Source: Exilibacterium sp. (GTDB lineage Bacteria > Pseudomonadota > Gammaproteobacteria > Pseudomonadales > Cellvibrionaceae). From it: DNA of 64,000 nt. The stretch covers positions 62,001 to 126,000 of the forward strand of contig JANQMH010000063.1 of assembly GCA_028280195.1 (NCBI GenBank). Reading direction: 5' to 3'. Made by a program: the position numbers and the translations under genes. Positions 32,687 through 42,465 of the stretch are shown here, one piece after another. The notes beneath the pieces are model-generated. The model was not told the origin of the DNA. It searched no databases and saw only the letters and a program-made list of their open reading frames with translations. Within the stretch, counting starts at the first letter, position 1, and each line of letters begins with the position of its first letter.

Positions 32687-35600
32687 CCTGCGCTCCACTG
32701 CCCCGACGCCGGATATCGACACACAGGCCGAGGCCGATGGCGACCATCTCAGCGCCGCCGGCCAGGAGCGCCGGGTCAGGCCGCTGCATCGCCACCCGGA
32801 GCTCAACGCAGGCCTTACCCGTTTAGCGCCTCCGCGTGCGTCTGCGCCGGGCGGAGACGCCCCCCTCGATGCCGACACCCGCCGCCTGGCTACCGATATC
32901 GCCCGCGCCTTCGGCCTGCCGGCCCAGCGCCTGCATATCCGCATCGACGACTACGCCGCCGGCGAAACCGAACGCCGCGGCGCCCGCGGCCTGGTAAAAA
33001 ATGCCGGCGTGTTGTTGCACCCAAAATATTTCGATCCGCGCAGCGCCGACGGCCGCTATCTGCTCGGCCACGAGCTGGCCCACCTGGCGCAGCTGCGCCG
33101 CTTTCGCCAGCGCCCGGGCGAGCCGGTGGCCGCGGGCCTGCACAGCCATGAATCCGAGGCCCACCAGCTCGGTCTGATAATCGCCGAAGGGCGTGTGCCC
33201 TATGTGCCCGTCTACGAATTGCCCGACAACACCGTCGCCGCGGATCAGGCGCTGGACACTGTGGTGGCGGACCGCTATGAGCAGGAGCTGGAGCGTATCC
33301 GCAGCCTGTTGCGCGGCTTTCTCGGTTTCCTCTGGGTGACCGATGGCGATATCAATCAGGTGCTTACCATTCTGCAGTCGGTTGCCTTTGTGATAGCGCG
33401 CTCCATGGTGACGGCCCTGGACCAGCGCGAGCGCAATCACCGCTATAAAAGAACGCTGATCGATGAAATCTCCAGCGGCCACTTCGATCGCTTCCGGCGC
33501 GAGATTCTCGCCGCCTACTCCGCCATGCCGGCGGCGATACTGCGCGAGGCCGATGAAGGTATTTTCGACGGCATGGATTTTCGCGGTCTGTCGGACGAGG
33601 AGCATTTCGCCGTGCGCTATGTGCGCGACAACGGTTTTCCGGCCGCCGCCTGGCAGGCACTGACCGATCCGCAACAGCAGGGCGAAGCCCGCGCAGCCGC
33701 AGTGCGCCAGCTGATTGACGACGAAGCGGAAGATGCGCTCGGCCCCGGCAGTTTCAACCTCGCCGAGCAGCAGGCGGCAGCGCAGGCGCAGCTGCAGGCC
33801 GAAACTCAGCAGCGCGAGGAGGCCGTGGCCAGGGCGCGCGGGGAAATCGGCGAGGTGATTGCCGAGATACAATCCACCCTCGAGCAAGGCGCCGACGAAA
33901 CCCAGCGTATGCAGATTATCGACACGCTGTCGCGCTATCTCGAGGACCCGCAGCTGTTTCGCGGCATTGTCGAGGCGCTGCAGCCGCCCACCGCCAGCGC
34001 AGATCTGCTGGATGATCTGTTGCGCAACTTCCCGGTACGCGCCATTTATCGGCCCAGTATACCCGACACCTCGCGCGAGCCGCGCGCGGGAGCGAGAGTA
34101 CCGGGCCCCCATACGCGCCTGGCTACGCTGCTGCATATGGCCAGCCTGCGACCGCCCTGGCGCAATGTGCAGCTGGCCGAGGATCTGCTGTCACAGGCCT
34201 GGATCTTCAATCGCATAGAGGAACACGAAGCCTACCTGGCGTTTCAGTTGATCAAGGCGCTGCCGGAACGCATCCGCGCGAATTTTCTGGAGGCCGGGGG
34301 CGGCGAGTTCGCCGACCGTATGCGCGAGCATATGACCCGGGAAATGCAGGAGCTGGCGACGGTAAATTTCTATACCGGCGGCGAGGGACGGCTCGATCTG
34401 GCATCGATCCAGGCGCAGCTGCTGGACGACACCCTGTGGCATATCGACAGCCGCGGCAGGCTCGAGGGCCTGATGCGCATGGCCATCGCCGCCGGCGAAC
34501 ACCACTGGCTGTTCGACCAGTCGCGCCTGCACTACGGCAGCGAGGGCTCGCAGCAGCGCCGCGACTATACCCACGAGGGTTTTCTGCGGCATATCGTCGA
34601 GCCTTTTCAACTCTATAACCCCGCAGCAACCGATGCCGAGGGCAACAGTGCCCCGCGGCGGCGCTGGCGCCCGGAGTATCTGCGCGCGGTGGAACGCGGC
34701 GGCGTAATGGATTTTATTTTCCAGAGCCGCGAGCCCTGGTCGGTGATCGGCAATGCCCTGTTCGGCCAGTCACTGGGCGGCCAGGGTCTCAATGCCGTCG
34801 CCCTGCAGGATGTACTGGGCGGTTCCTTTCTCGGTATTCGCTTTGCCGGCCCGGAAGAGATTCAGGACGAGCAGCTGGCGGCCGACGCGCGCCGCGCCAT
34901 GGAGGAGCGCCGCGGCATCAACTTTATCGACAGCGCCTACTGGGATACGGACCGCGGTGTGCTCGAAGTGCGCGCCGACGATCTGGTTATCGCCGCCATT
35001 CGCTATCCCATCGGCAGCCTGCTGGTACAGAGCGGCGCCGGCCGCCTGCAGGGCCTGGAGTTGAATCTGGTTTACCCCAGCCGCGAGCACAGCGAGCAGG
35101 CACCGGCGATGAATCTGCGTATCCGCCAGCTGGATCTGGAGGATATGCTGCTGATCTTCCACGACAGTATGATGGGTATCGACACCGTGCAATTGCGCGG
35201 CCTGCACGTGCAGCTGGGCCGCGACGCCATCGAAAACCGCCGCGGTTCCGCCGGCCGCGGCCTGGATGCCCGTACACTGTTCCCGCTGACCCCGCTGTTG
35301 CGCATCATCGGTCTCGGCACCGGCGGACCGGGCCGGCGCAGCGCTGAAATCAGCGCCGCCCTGACCAACCCGCCGGTGGCGTCACCGCTGCTTATGTCTG
35401 TCGACTCGCTGACCCTCGGCGGCCTGACCACCAGTTCCGGTCACTATGTCGAAGCGGTGGAAATGGGCGATGTGCAGGTGGGCATCAGCGGCACTCGCCA
35501 GGACTATCTGGATATGCTGTGGCAGAGTCATATGCAGCTCGGCCGGCGGCGCTCGCGCCTGCGACGCACCATCGAATTGACCAGCTCCGAGACACGGCGC

Positions 35601-38600
35601 AGCGAAATGGAGGATATGCTGGCGCGCCTCGACAATCAGCGCGCCGCGGTTTTGCAGTTGATCCGCCGTATCGTCGCCGCGCAGCGCGAGGTGCGGCAGC
35701 TGCGCCAGCTGGAAAGTCCAAGTCCGGCGCAGCGCGAGCAGCTCGGCCGGCAGGAAGAGTTTCTGCGCAGTTTCGACCGCGGCGGCATGGTGCTCGACGC
35801 CGGCAGTATCCGCCTGCGCGGGCTGGCCGGACGCGAACAGGCCGAGGCGGTCAACCTCAACAATGTGCACGGCCACGGCACCAGCACCGCCGGCCTGATG
35901 GCCTTTCTCACCAACTCCGAAGCCATCAACCGCATCGTCCAGGGCGACGACTATCGCGCACCGGTGGTGCGCAGCCTGCAGCGCGACGAGGGCAGTTTCG
36001 TCATCGATCTCGGCGACCTTTCGCTGCCCGATGATTTCACCGTGCGCTCCGCCATTCCCGGTATCGAAGCCGCCAGCCGCGACTATGAGCGCGCGGCGGC
36101 GCGCCTGCAACGGCGCCCCCACGATCAACAGTTGCACGATGAGGTGCAGCGGCTGCTGACGCGGCGCGACAACGTAGCGCGCTACCACGCCCTGGCCGCC
36201 ATCGGTATCACCTATTTGAACAGCGCCGAACAGCGCCAGCTGCGCAGTTTGTACGAGTCGCTCAGCGGCGAGGAGGCATTTTACGCCCATCGCCTCAGTG
36301 CCGAAGGCGCGCGCCTCGAGTTCGGCCGCAGCGGCCGGCGTATCGGCCTGCACGCCGAGCGCCTCGAAGCGCTGCGGCCGGTGGATGAAAACGGCGATCC
36401 GATCGCCGGCGGCGCGGCGTTGCGGGTGGCCGGCGTCGCCATCGGCGAGGCGCGCGGCGACAATGTCACCGTCAGCGTGGAAGTTGAGGGCGGCCTGCTC
36501 AACCCCAGTGCCGGCGGACTCATTGACAGCGGCGATATACGCGAGCGCCTGTCGCGCATCAGTGTGGAAGGCGATAATCTGCAGGCACTGGATATCGGCC
36601 TGGTGGACGGCGAGAGCCGTTTCGACGGCGGCACTCTGCGCGAGTTCGGTCTGCAAATCGATACCCGCGGCGGTGTTATCGATGCCCATGCTCGCGATGC
36701 CACCATGCTTACCCGGGCACTGGTACAGCGGGAAATCACTCGCCTGCAAGGCATCGCCGAGGAAAGCCGCTCCACACAGCAAAGCGAGCAGCTGCAAGCC
36801 CTGCTGGCAGCACAGCAAACCTTACAGGGCTACGAAACCGAGATCGCACAGCTGCAACAGCAGATTCGCGCAACCACCGACCCCGAACAGCGCGCGCCGC
36901 TGCAGGAAAGCCTGAACGCGCTGTTGCTGACCTTTCAGACCTGGCGGCGGCAACTGCCGATAACGGCCGCAGGCGCCGCCGATCTCTCAGTGCGGATTTC
37001 CGGACTCGGCAATCTTGCCTCGCCCGATTTCAACCTGCAGGACGCCCTGCAGCGCGGCGTGGTCATCGAAGGCACCGGCCCGCGCACGGCGCCCACCGTG
37101 GAGCCGGACGGCGAGCGCCGCTCGGGGCGGCTGTTCAGCAGTGCAGCCGCCACGCAACTGGATATCGCCGGCATCCGCGGCCGGCGTATCGAGGCCGGCG
37201 CCGGCTTCGGGCGTATCGAGTACAGCAGCTCGCGTATTGGCTTTCACGACGTCTATCTCGAATCGCTGGCCCTGGACGGCGCTTCAGCCCGCAGCGGCGA
37301 CCATCAGATCTGGTCGCACGGCAACACCGTGCTTAGCGGCATCCTCGCCAGTGGTGAAGTGCTGTTCCAACCGCAGCCGGACGACCCCGACCAGCGCCAG
37401 CTGCAAAGCATTCGCCTGCAGCGCCTGGGCATTGTCAATCTCGCCGCTCGGGAGCTGGGTTACGCCAATAGCGCGCTGAATGTGGAAGCGGAAATCGAAA
37501 ACGGCAGTATCGGCGAGATCGCCATGGACGGTCTCAGCGTCGATATGCACCCCGGCACCGAACAGAGCCCTACCGTGCTCGGCGATATACGCCTTGGCAA
37601 CTTTACCAATGCGCAGATTAACGCCCGCATCGGCGAGACGCTGCGGCGCCTGCGCGGCCGCTTGAACGGCGATAGCGTCACCATCGGTTTTCTGCAGAGC
37701 GGTGAGCGGCGTATCGATATCGAGGATTTGAATGTCGACGACGGCCTGGTGCGCACCGATGCCGGCACCATCCGCTTTTCGGCGCGGCGCCTGCACGGCG
37801 AAATCGTGCAGAGCGCCGACGGCAATGTGTTCCACTTTAACGATGTGCGGCTGCAGCGGCTGAACTTCGGGCGTTTTTCCTACCGCGCCGGCGAACAGAC
37901 GCTCAGTGGCGAAGGCCCGACGGTCTTTCACGGCGTGCGCGTCGATGCGCGGCTGGACAAATCCGATCCGCGCAATCTGCAGGTACAACTGAACCGTATC
38001 CACGCCGACCGCATTACCTCCGAGCACCTGGTCTACGAGCGCGCCGGTTATACCCTCACCTTCAGGCGGCCCGCGCCAACGCCGGCGGCGGGCAGCGGCG
38101 CCAGTGAGGAAGCCGCCGAAGCCGCCGCCACACCCCGCAGCAGCGCCGCCGAGCGGCCGGCAGTGGAAATTATCAATTTCGATATCCGCAATCTGCGCTG
38201 GTCGAGCGGCGACGGTCTCGAAGCAGGCAGCGGCGGCGGCCGCTCCGCCATCGATATGGATACACTGCACGCGGCGCTGAATATCCACCGCGATACCTTT
38301 ACCGATATCAACGCCGTGGTCGACGCCGGCGATATCGACGTGGAATTTCTCGCCGGCGGTGAACAGGTGGTGGATATCGATACCCTCGGCCTCGAGGCCA
38401 GCGGGCAGTTGAGTCCCGGCGTGCAGGTGGATGTGTCCGCCCAGGCGATCGACCCCGGTGTGATCACCGTCGCCGAAGACAGCATTGAAGTACCGAATCT
38501 GACACTACCGCTGGTCGAGATCAACAGCCTGGATCTGGATGCCTCCGCTTACCGTTTGCAGGTGCACGAGCGCGGCGAACCGACGCGGCTGCAAAATATG

Positions 38601-40118
38601 CAGGCCAATGTGCGCCTGGAAATCGACCGCGAGGCCGAGCAGCCGATCCAGCGCATCGTGGTGCGCAGCCTGCATATCCCCACACTGCTGGCCAACAACG
38701 CCACCCTGACGGTGAAGAATTTCCAGTCCGCCGATGAGGCCGCGGGGCGCCCGGCGCGCGATCTGGTGCTGAGTATCGAGGAGGAAGCCGTCGCCACCGT
38801 CAGCGATATTCGCCTGGGCGGCCGCGGCGAGGCCGCCGACGGTTTTATTATTACCCCTACCGCCAGCGGCTGGAGCACCGATGGCCTGATTACCTTTGGC
38901 CGCGCCGATATACAGACACTCGGCTTTGAGATAGAAAATTATCTCAGCGGCAGCACCAATGTACTGGTCACTGCGCGCGAGGCGGAACAGCCGGCCTTCA
39001 GTATGGGACTGTTTTCCGACGGGCGCTATGAATTCAATCTGCAGCAGATCGACCTGGCCGATCTGGAAGCGCGCCGCGGCGATCACCATATCAGCTTTTC
39101 CACCGAGGCGGCCGCCGACGGCGAGACCGCCGGTATCAGTTTGCGCAATCTGCGCCGCACCCCCAGCGGCGACTACAGCCTCGACGAGTTGGGCGCGCGC
39201 GGTATTGTCTACCAAAACGCACCGTTGGGCTTAACGGTCAGAATCGAGCAGGCGACGCTGCCGAGCGGCTTCAATTTCAGCCACGGCGGTCTGTTGCAGG
39301 TGCCCAATCTGGCGATTCAGGAAGCCAAATTTGAAATCAACAATCTGCAATCCATGCTGCAGGAATTGAATTCACGGCCACCCAGTGGGCTGACCTTGAA
39401 TATTTTACCGGTACTTGACAGCTTACAGGGCGAGGTCAACCTACAAATTATTTCCGACGGCAATGAGTCGCCGGCCGAGATTGCGATAAACGACGGCCGC
39501 ATCAGCCTCACCGAGGTCGAGGAATCACTCAGTTATCCGTTCCAGTTGACCATCGGCATCGCTGCCGAAGGCGATACGCTGACATTTACTATCGATAAAC
39601 CCGGCCCCAGCACTGTCACCACTTTTACTTATGAAGATCTCGCCGCCGATGAGCAACCTACCGGGGACAACCTGCAGACACCGCTGCGGACCTTCCTGCG
39701 CAACGAACCCGTTGTCAATAGCACCTCAACGGAACAGTCAGCCCCGCCGAGGCTGGAAAACATCGACGCCGACCTGACCATAAGCCCGGCGCCACTGATC
39801 GAAGTGGACGGCGGCCAACTGCGCCTGGGCAGTGAAGACGACGACAACGCCATGGCCATCAATGTCACCGGTCAGGTGGGCGGCGAAGAAGCGGGTGAAC
39901 TGCAAATCCGCATACCACAGGCATCCGTTTCAGCGGTTGCGGGACACCCCATTACCATCAACGGCGCAACCCTGCGCGACGGTAACCTGACCATTACCGA
40001 TATCGACGCCGATATCACTTTTGACGGCTTCAGCCCCGGCCGTGTCACCGGCACCATCGGCGGTGCCACACTCAGCAATGCACAAATACAGTTTAGCGAA
40101 GAGGAGAGCACGGAATGA
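32679..40118 (+). CDS. Giant (2479 aa) eCIS-associated protein with DUF4157-like HExxH domain and long beta-rich region
   Basis: The start is the ATG at 32679. Residues about 65-140 resemble the DUF4157 eCIS-associated metallopeptidase domain and include GHELAHLAQ (HExxH at 131-135), though it is more diverged than the next gene's copy. Three charged helical stretches lie near residues 360-407, 950-1028 and 1354-1418. From about 700 to the end the protein is dominated by alternating hydrophobic beta strands with recurring phrases such as IDIEDLNVDDGLVR, LQRLNFGRFSY and ITIEN-like blocks. This recalls AsmA/TamB-type repeating groove proteins rather than a helical tape measure. It could be a giant payload, a lipid- or polymer-binding tail component, or an unusual length ruler. 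No signal peptide is seen. Confidence 0.8.
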   Translation: MSSLRSTAPTPDIDTQAEADGDHLSAAGQERRVRPLHRHPELNAGLTRLAPPRASAPGGDAPLDADTRRLATDIARAFGLPAQRLHIRIDDYAAGETERRGARGLVKNAGVLLHPKYFDPRSADGRYLLGHELAHLAQLRRFRQRPGEPVAAGLHSHESEAHQLGLIIAEGRVPYVPVYELPDNTVAADQALDTVVADRYEQELERIRSLLRGFLGFLWVTDGDINQVLTILQSVAFVIARSMVTALDQRERNHRYKRTLIDEISSGHFDRFRREILAAYSAMPAAILREADEGIFDGMDFRGLSDEEHFAVRYVRDNGFPAAAWQALTDPQQQGEARAAAVRQLIDDEAEDALGPGSFNLAEQQAAAQAQLQAETQQREEAVARARGEIGEVIAEIQSTLEQGADETQRMQIIDTLSRYLEDPQLFRGIVEALQPPTASADLLDDLLRNFPVRAIYRPSIPDTSREPRAGARVPGPHTRLATLLHMASLRPPWRNVQLAEDLLSQAWIFNRIEEHEAYLAFQLIKALPERIRANFLEAGGGEFADRMREHMTREMQELATVNFYTGGEGRLDLASIQAQLLDDTLWHIDSRGRLEGLMRMAIAAGEHHWLFDQSRLHYGSEGSQQRRDYTHEGFLRHIVEPFQLYNPAATDAEGNSAPRRRWRPEYLRAVERGGVMDFIFQSREPWSVIGNALFGQSLGGQGLNAVALQDVLGGSFLGIRFAGPEEIQDEQLAADARRAMEERRGINFIDSAYWDTDRGVLEVRADDLVIAAIRYPIGSLLVQSGAGRLQGLELNLVYPSREHSEQAPAMNLRIRQLDLEDMLLIFHDSMMGIDTVQLRGLHVQLGRDAIENRRGSAGRGLDARTLFPLTPLLRIIGLGTGGPGRRSAEISAALTNPPVASPLLMSVDSLTLGGLTTSSGHYVEAVEMGDVQVGISGTRQDYLDMLWQSHMQLGRRRSRLRRTIELTSSETRRSEMEDMLARLDNQRAAVLQLIRRIVAAQREVRQLRQLESPSPAQREQLGRQEEFLRSFDRGGMVLDAGSIRLRGLAGREQAEAVNLNNVHGHGTSTAGLMAFLTNSEAINRIVQGDDYRAPVVRSLQRDEGSFVIDLGDLSLPDDFTVRSAIPGIEAASRDYERAAARLQRRPHDQQLHDEVQRLLTRRDNVARYHALAAIGITYLNSAEQRQLRSLYESLSGEEAFYAHRLSAEGARLEFGRSGRRIGLHAERLEALRPVDENGDPIAGGAALRVAGVAIGEARGDNVTVSVEVEGGLLNPSAGGLIDSGDIRERLSRISVEGDNLQALDIGLVDGESRFDGGTLREFGLQIDTRGGVIDAHARDATMLTRALVQREITRLQGIAEESRSTQQSEQLQALLAAQQTLQGYETEIAQLQQQIRATTDPEQRAPLQESLNALLLTFQTWRRQLPITAAGAADLSVRISGLGNLASPDFNLQDALQRGVVIEGTGPRTAPTVEPDGERRSGRLFSSAAATQLDIAGIRGRRIEAGAGFGRIEYSSSRIGFHDVYLESLALDGASARSGDHQIWSHGNTVLSGILASGEVLFQPQPDDPDQRQLQSIRLQRLGIVNLAARELGYANSALNVEAEIENGSIGEIAMDGLSVDMHPGTEQSPTVLGDIRLGNFTNAQINARIGETLRRLRGRLNGDSVTIGFLQSGERRIDIEDLNVDDGLVRTDAGTIRFSARRLHGEIVQSADGNVFHFNDVRLQRLNFGRFSYRAGEQTLSGEGPTVFHGVRVDARLDKSDPRNLQVQLNRIHADRITSEHLVYERAGYTLTFRRPAPTPAAGSGASEEAAEAAATPRSSAAERPAVEIINFDIRNLRWSSGDGLEAGSGGGRSAIDMDTLHAALNIHRDTFTDINAVVDAGDIDVEFLAGGEQVVDIDTLGLEASGQLSPGVQVDVSAQAIDPGVITVAEDSIEVPNLTLPLVEINSLDLDASAYRLQVHERGEPTRLQNMQANVRLEIDREAEQPIQRIVVRSLHIPTLLANNATLTVKNFQSADEAAGRPARDLVLSIEEEAVATVSDIRLGGRGEAADGFIITPTASGWSTDGLITFGRADIQTLGFEIENYLSGSTNVLVTAREAEQPAFSMGLFSDGRYEFNLQQIDLADLEARRGDHHISFSTEAAADGETAGISLRNLRRTPSGDYSLDELGARGIVYQNAPLGLTVRIEQATLPSGFNFSHGGLLQVPNLAIQEAKFEINNLQSMLQELNSRPPSGLTLNILPVLDSLQGEVNLQIISDGNESPAEIAINDGRISLTEVEESLSYPFQLTIGIAAEGDTLTFTIDKPGPSTVTTFTYEDLAADEQPTGDNLQTPLRTFLRNEPVVNSTSTEQSAPPRLENIDADLTISPAPLIEVDGGQLRLGSEDDDNAMAINVTGQVGGEEAGELQIRIPQASVSAVAGHPITINGATLRDGNLTITDIDADITFDGFSPGRVTGTIGGATLSNAQIQFSEEESTE

Positions 40119-41449
40119 AACTGCTCGGCTTTTCTCGGCCCGCACACAAGCGCCGTGCCGATACACAGCGGCACGGCCCGGCCGGCCCGCCGACGCGGGA
40201 ATCGAAGCTGCAGCGCGAGCGCCTCGAGACCGAGGCGCAAACCGCGGCGCAGGGCAAAGACCAGACAGCCATAAGCGCCACCGCTCAGAATGACATGCAG
40301 ACAGCGCAGACGCCTGCCGGTATCGGTCAACCGCTGAGCGCGGCGCGGCGCCAATACTACCAGCAGCGCTACAGTGCCGACCTCAGCAAAGTGCGTATCC
40401 ACAACGACAGCGCCGCGGCGCAACAAACCGATGAGCTGGGCGCAAATGCGTTTACCCACGGCCAGCATATCGCCATGGGCCGCGATTACCGCCCGGATAC
40501 CACCGCCGGCGAACAGCTGCTGGCCCACGAGCTCGCCCATGCGGCGCAACAGCAGCAACCGGGCGCGGCGCCGGCGCTGCAGTGCGACGACCGCACGGCT
40601 CAGGGTATCGGCCGCACACCGCCGAGCGAGCCTTTTACCGTCGCCGAGGGTACCGCCGAGGAGGACGGCAATGTGCTGTTCAGACTCGACAATGCGGAGC
40701 TGCTGTCCACCGACCACAATACTATTCAGCAGTTATTGGGCCATCCCTCGGCGCCGCTGATCGTGCATGTACACGGCTACGCCAGCCACGATGGCGACGG
40801 CGAATACAATCTCAATCTGTCGGCCCATCGCGCCGTCGCCGTGCAGCGGTATATCGAAACCCTGTTGCCCGAAGGCTCGCAGGTGGTGGCCTACGCCCGC
40901 GGCGAGACCCGCGAGTTCGGTAACCTGCGCGCCAACCGCCGCGTCGGTATCGATATTATCGGCGAGCGCGCCAGTCCCGCCGCGCAAGCCGACAGCGGCG
41001 TACCCTCACCCGATGTTGCCGCGCCCGGCGGCAGCGGCTTCGACCTGGATCTCAATCTGCGCCTGGACCCCGAGCTGCTGCGCCCCCTTCGACCCGGACT
41101 GGACCCGCGGCTGCTGACCCCGCCGCCGCTGAACATCCGCCCCGAACTGGACTACGGCGATATCGCCGCGGCGCATGGCCGCCGCGGCGCGCCCATCTCC
41201 GAGCGCGACGCGCGCAGCTATGAGGAACACTTTCGCTTCTGGCGCGACACCTATATCCGCTGGGGGCTGACAGCGGAGATGGCCGCCCAGCTGGCTCAGC
41301 TGGGCACCGACACGGCGGTGGATTTCCAGCTGTCACTGGAGTATCCCACCGAACAGGAGCGACTCGACCGCATGATGGATACCGAACCGACAACGATTCC
41401 AATTTTTAACGACGCCATGATGCGTTGGCTATTTGAGCAGTGGAGATAG
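40115..41449 (+). CDS. DUF4157 (HExxH) plus OmpA-like domain protein, candidate eCIS payload or tip factor
   Basis: The product has 444 residues. Residues 75-150 are a canonical DUF4157 domain: VRIHNDSAAAQQTDELGANAFTHG, then GRDYRPDTTAGEQLLAHELAHAAQQ with HExxH at 138-142. Residues about 180-290 form an OmpA/MotB-like C domain (LIVHVHGYASHDGD, NLNLSAHRAVAVQRYI, RGETREFGNLRANRRVGIDI), which normally binds peptidoglycan. The last 150 residues are unfamiliar. DUF4157 marks eCIS loci and is often found at the N-terminus of toxins loaded into the particle. The OmpA domain could instead anchor or process cell wall during firing or release. Overlaps the giant gene by four bases. Confidence 0.85.
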   Translation: MKLLGFSRPAHKRRADTQRHGPAGPPTRESKLQRERLETEAQTAAQGKDQTAISATAQNDMQTAQTPAGIGQPLSAARRQYYQQRYSADLSKVRIHNDSAAAQQTDELGANAFTHGQHIAMGRDYRPDTTAGEQLLAHELAHAAQQQQPGAAPALQCDDRTAQGIGRTPPSEPFTVAEGTAEEDGNVLFRLDNAELLSTDHNTIQQLLGHPSAPLIVHVHGYASHDGDGEYNLNLSAHRAVAVQRYIETLLPEGSQVVAYARGETREFGNLRANRRVGIDIIGERASPAAQADSGVPSPDVAAPGGSGFDLDLNLRLDPELLRPLRPGLDPRLLTPPPLNIRPELDYGDIAAAHGRRGAPISERDARSYEEHFRFWRDTYIRWGLTAEMAAQLAQLGTDTAVDFQLSLEYPTEQERLDRMMDTEPTTIPIFNDAMMRWLFEQWR

Positions 41450-41452
41450 AGC

Positions 41453-42109
41453 ATGAGCGCCTTTCCCGGATCACCGCGTATCGTCAAAGGAGGCCTGGTA
41501 GTATTGGACCGCGACAGCGGCGCCGTGCAACGGGTGATCAGCCTGCAGTACAACCCCGACTCCCTCAACCGCAACCTGCAGATGCAGGGCGCCGGCGACG
41601 GCGGCGACCGCCTCGAGGCACTGCGTTTAAAGGGTCCGCCGCTGGAAACCATCAACCTCGAAGCGCAGCTGGACGCCACCGATCAGCTGGAGTTTCCCGC
41701 CGCCAACCCGAAGGCGGTGGCGGCCGGCGTGGCCCACCAGCTGGCGGCGCTGGAAGCGCTGCTCTACCCCTCCAGCACTACGCTGGCCGAGCACAATGCG
41801 CTGGCCGCGCAGGGCCGGCTGGAAATTCTGCCGGCCACCCAGCCGCTGATTTTATTTGTCTGGGGCAAGAGCCGTATCGTGCCGGTGCGTATCAGCGAAT
41901 TCGGCATTGTCGAAGAGGCCTTCGACACCCAGCTCAACCCGATTCGGGTAAAGGTGACGCTGGGCCTGCGGGTGCTGAGCATCAATGATCTCCATTACGA
42001 CTCCACCGGCGGCGGCCTGTACCGGGTTTACCAGAAAGAAAAAGAGCGCCTGTCGGGCGCTTACGCCGGCAATACGCTGAGCGAACTGGGTATTGGTGAT
42101 CAGTTGTGA
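41453..42109 (+). CDS. Tube-initiator/CIS tube domain protein (Afp7/Pvc7 N-terminal type)
   Basis: The 218-residue product opens PRIVKGGLVVLDRDSGAVQRVISLQYNPDSLNRNLQ, the pattern of the CIS tube-associated N-terminal domain of Afp7/Pvc7 (gp53/gp48-like). LKGPPLETINLEAQLDATDQLEF and LFVWGKSRIVPVRISEFGIVEEAFDTQLNPIRVKVTLGLRVL follow. In Pvc7 this domain is fused to LysM; here the LysM-like part is a separate gene (42157). The protein should sit between the spike/hub and the first tube rings. The gene end is followed by a chain of two six-codon mini-ORFs leading to the next start. Confidence 0.88.
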   Translation: MSAFPGSPRIVKGGLVVLDRDSGAVQRVISLQYNPDSLNRNLQMQGAGDGGDRLEALRLKGPPLETINLEAQLDATDQLEFPAANPKAVAAGVAHQLAALEALLYPSSTTLAEHNALAAQGRLEILPATQPLILFVWGKSRIVPVRISEFGIVEEAFDTQLNPIRVKVTLGLRVLSINDLHYDSTGGGLYRVYQKEKERLSGAYAGNTLSELGIGDQL

Positions 42110-42160
42110 GGGACGATCAGCTATGAGGGTGAATCAGCTATGAACGGAAACCAGCTATGA
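42107..42160 (+). repeat. Tandem ATGA modules: two six-codon mini-ORFs between tail genes
   Basis: After the stop at 42107-42109 the motif (A/G)AxCAGCTATGA recurs three times. The first ATG (42123) opens MRVNQL and stops at 42141-42143. That TGA overlaps the second ATG (42140), which opens MNGNQL and stops at 42158-42160, overlapping the true start of the LysM-like gene (ATG 42157). The upstream gene also ends in DQL, so the spacer is a 17-18 bp unit copied from the gene end. Confidence 0.85.
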
Positions 42161-42465
42161 GCGAAGACAAATTTTCCGCCAACAGCCGCTACGCCACTGC
42201 GGAAGCGGCGCAGTATACCCGCGCCGACGGTAGCCAGGTCAGCTATCTGCGCCGGCGTTTTATTCCGCGCACGCGCGGCACGCCAGTGGCCGAGCATCAG
42301 GTGGCGGAGGGCGATCGCCCCGATACCATCGCCGCCAAAACCCTGGCCGACCCGGAACAGTTCTGGCGCGTCTGCGATGTCAATCACAGCTTACATCCGC
42401 GCGAGCTGGTTGAGGATATCGGCCGGCGCCTGCACATCGCCATCGTTGTGAGTCAGGAAGAATGA
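42157..42465 (+). CDS. LysM-like baseplate protein (gpX-type)
   Basis: This 102-residue protein has a C-terminal LysM-like segment: EHQVAEGDRPDTIAAKTLADPEQFWRVCDVNHSLHPRELVEDIGRRLHI, the form found in phage tail protein X and in the C-terminal half of Afp7/Pvc7. The N-terminal part contains GSQVSYLRRRFIPR. LysM modules bind peptidoglycan or, in tails, contact the hub. Together with the preceding gene it makes up a split Pvc7. The next gene starts four bases before its stop. Confidence 0.82.
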   Translation: MSEDKFSANSRYATAEAAQYTRADGSQVSYLRRRFIPRTRGTPVAEHQVAEGDRPDTIAAKTLADPEQFWRVCDVNHSLHPRELVEDIGRRLHIAIVVSQEE

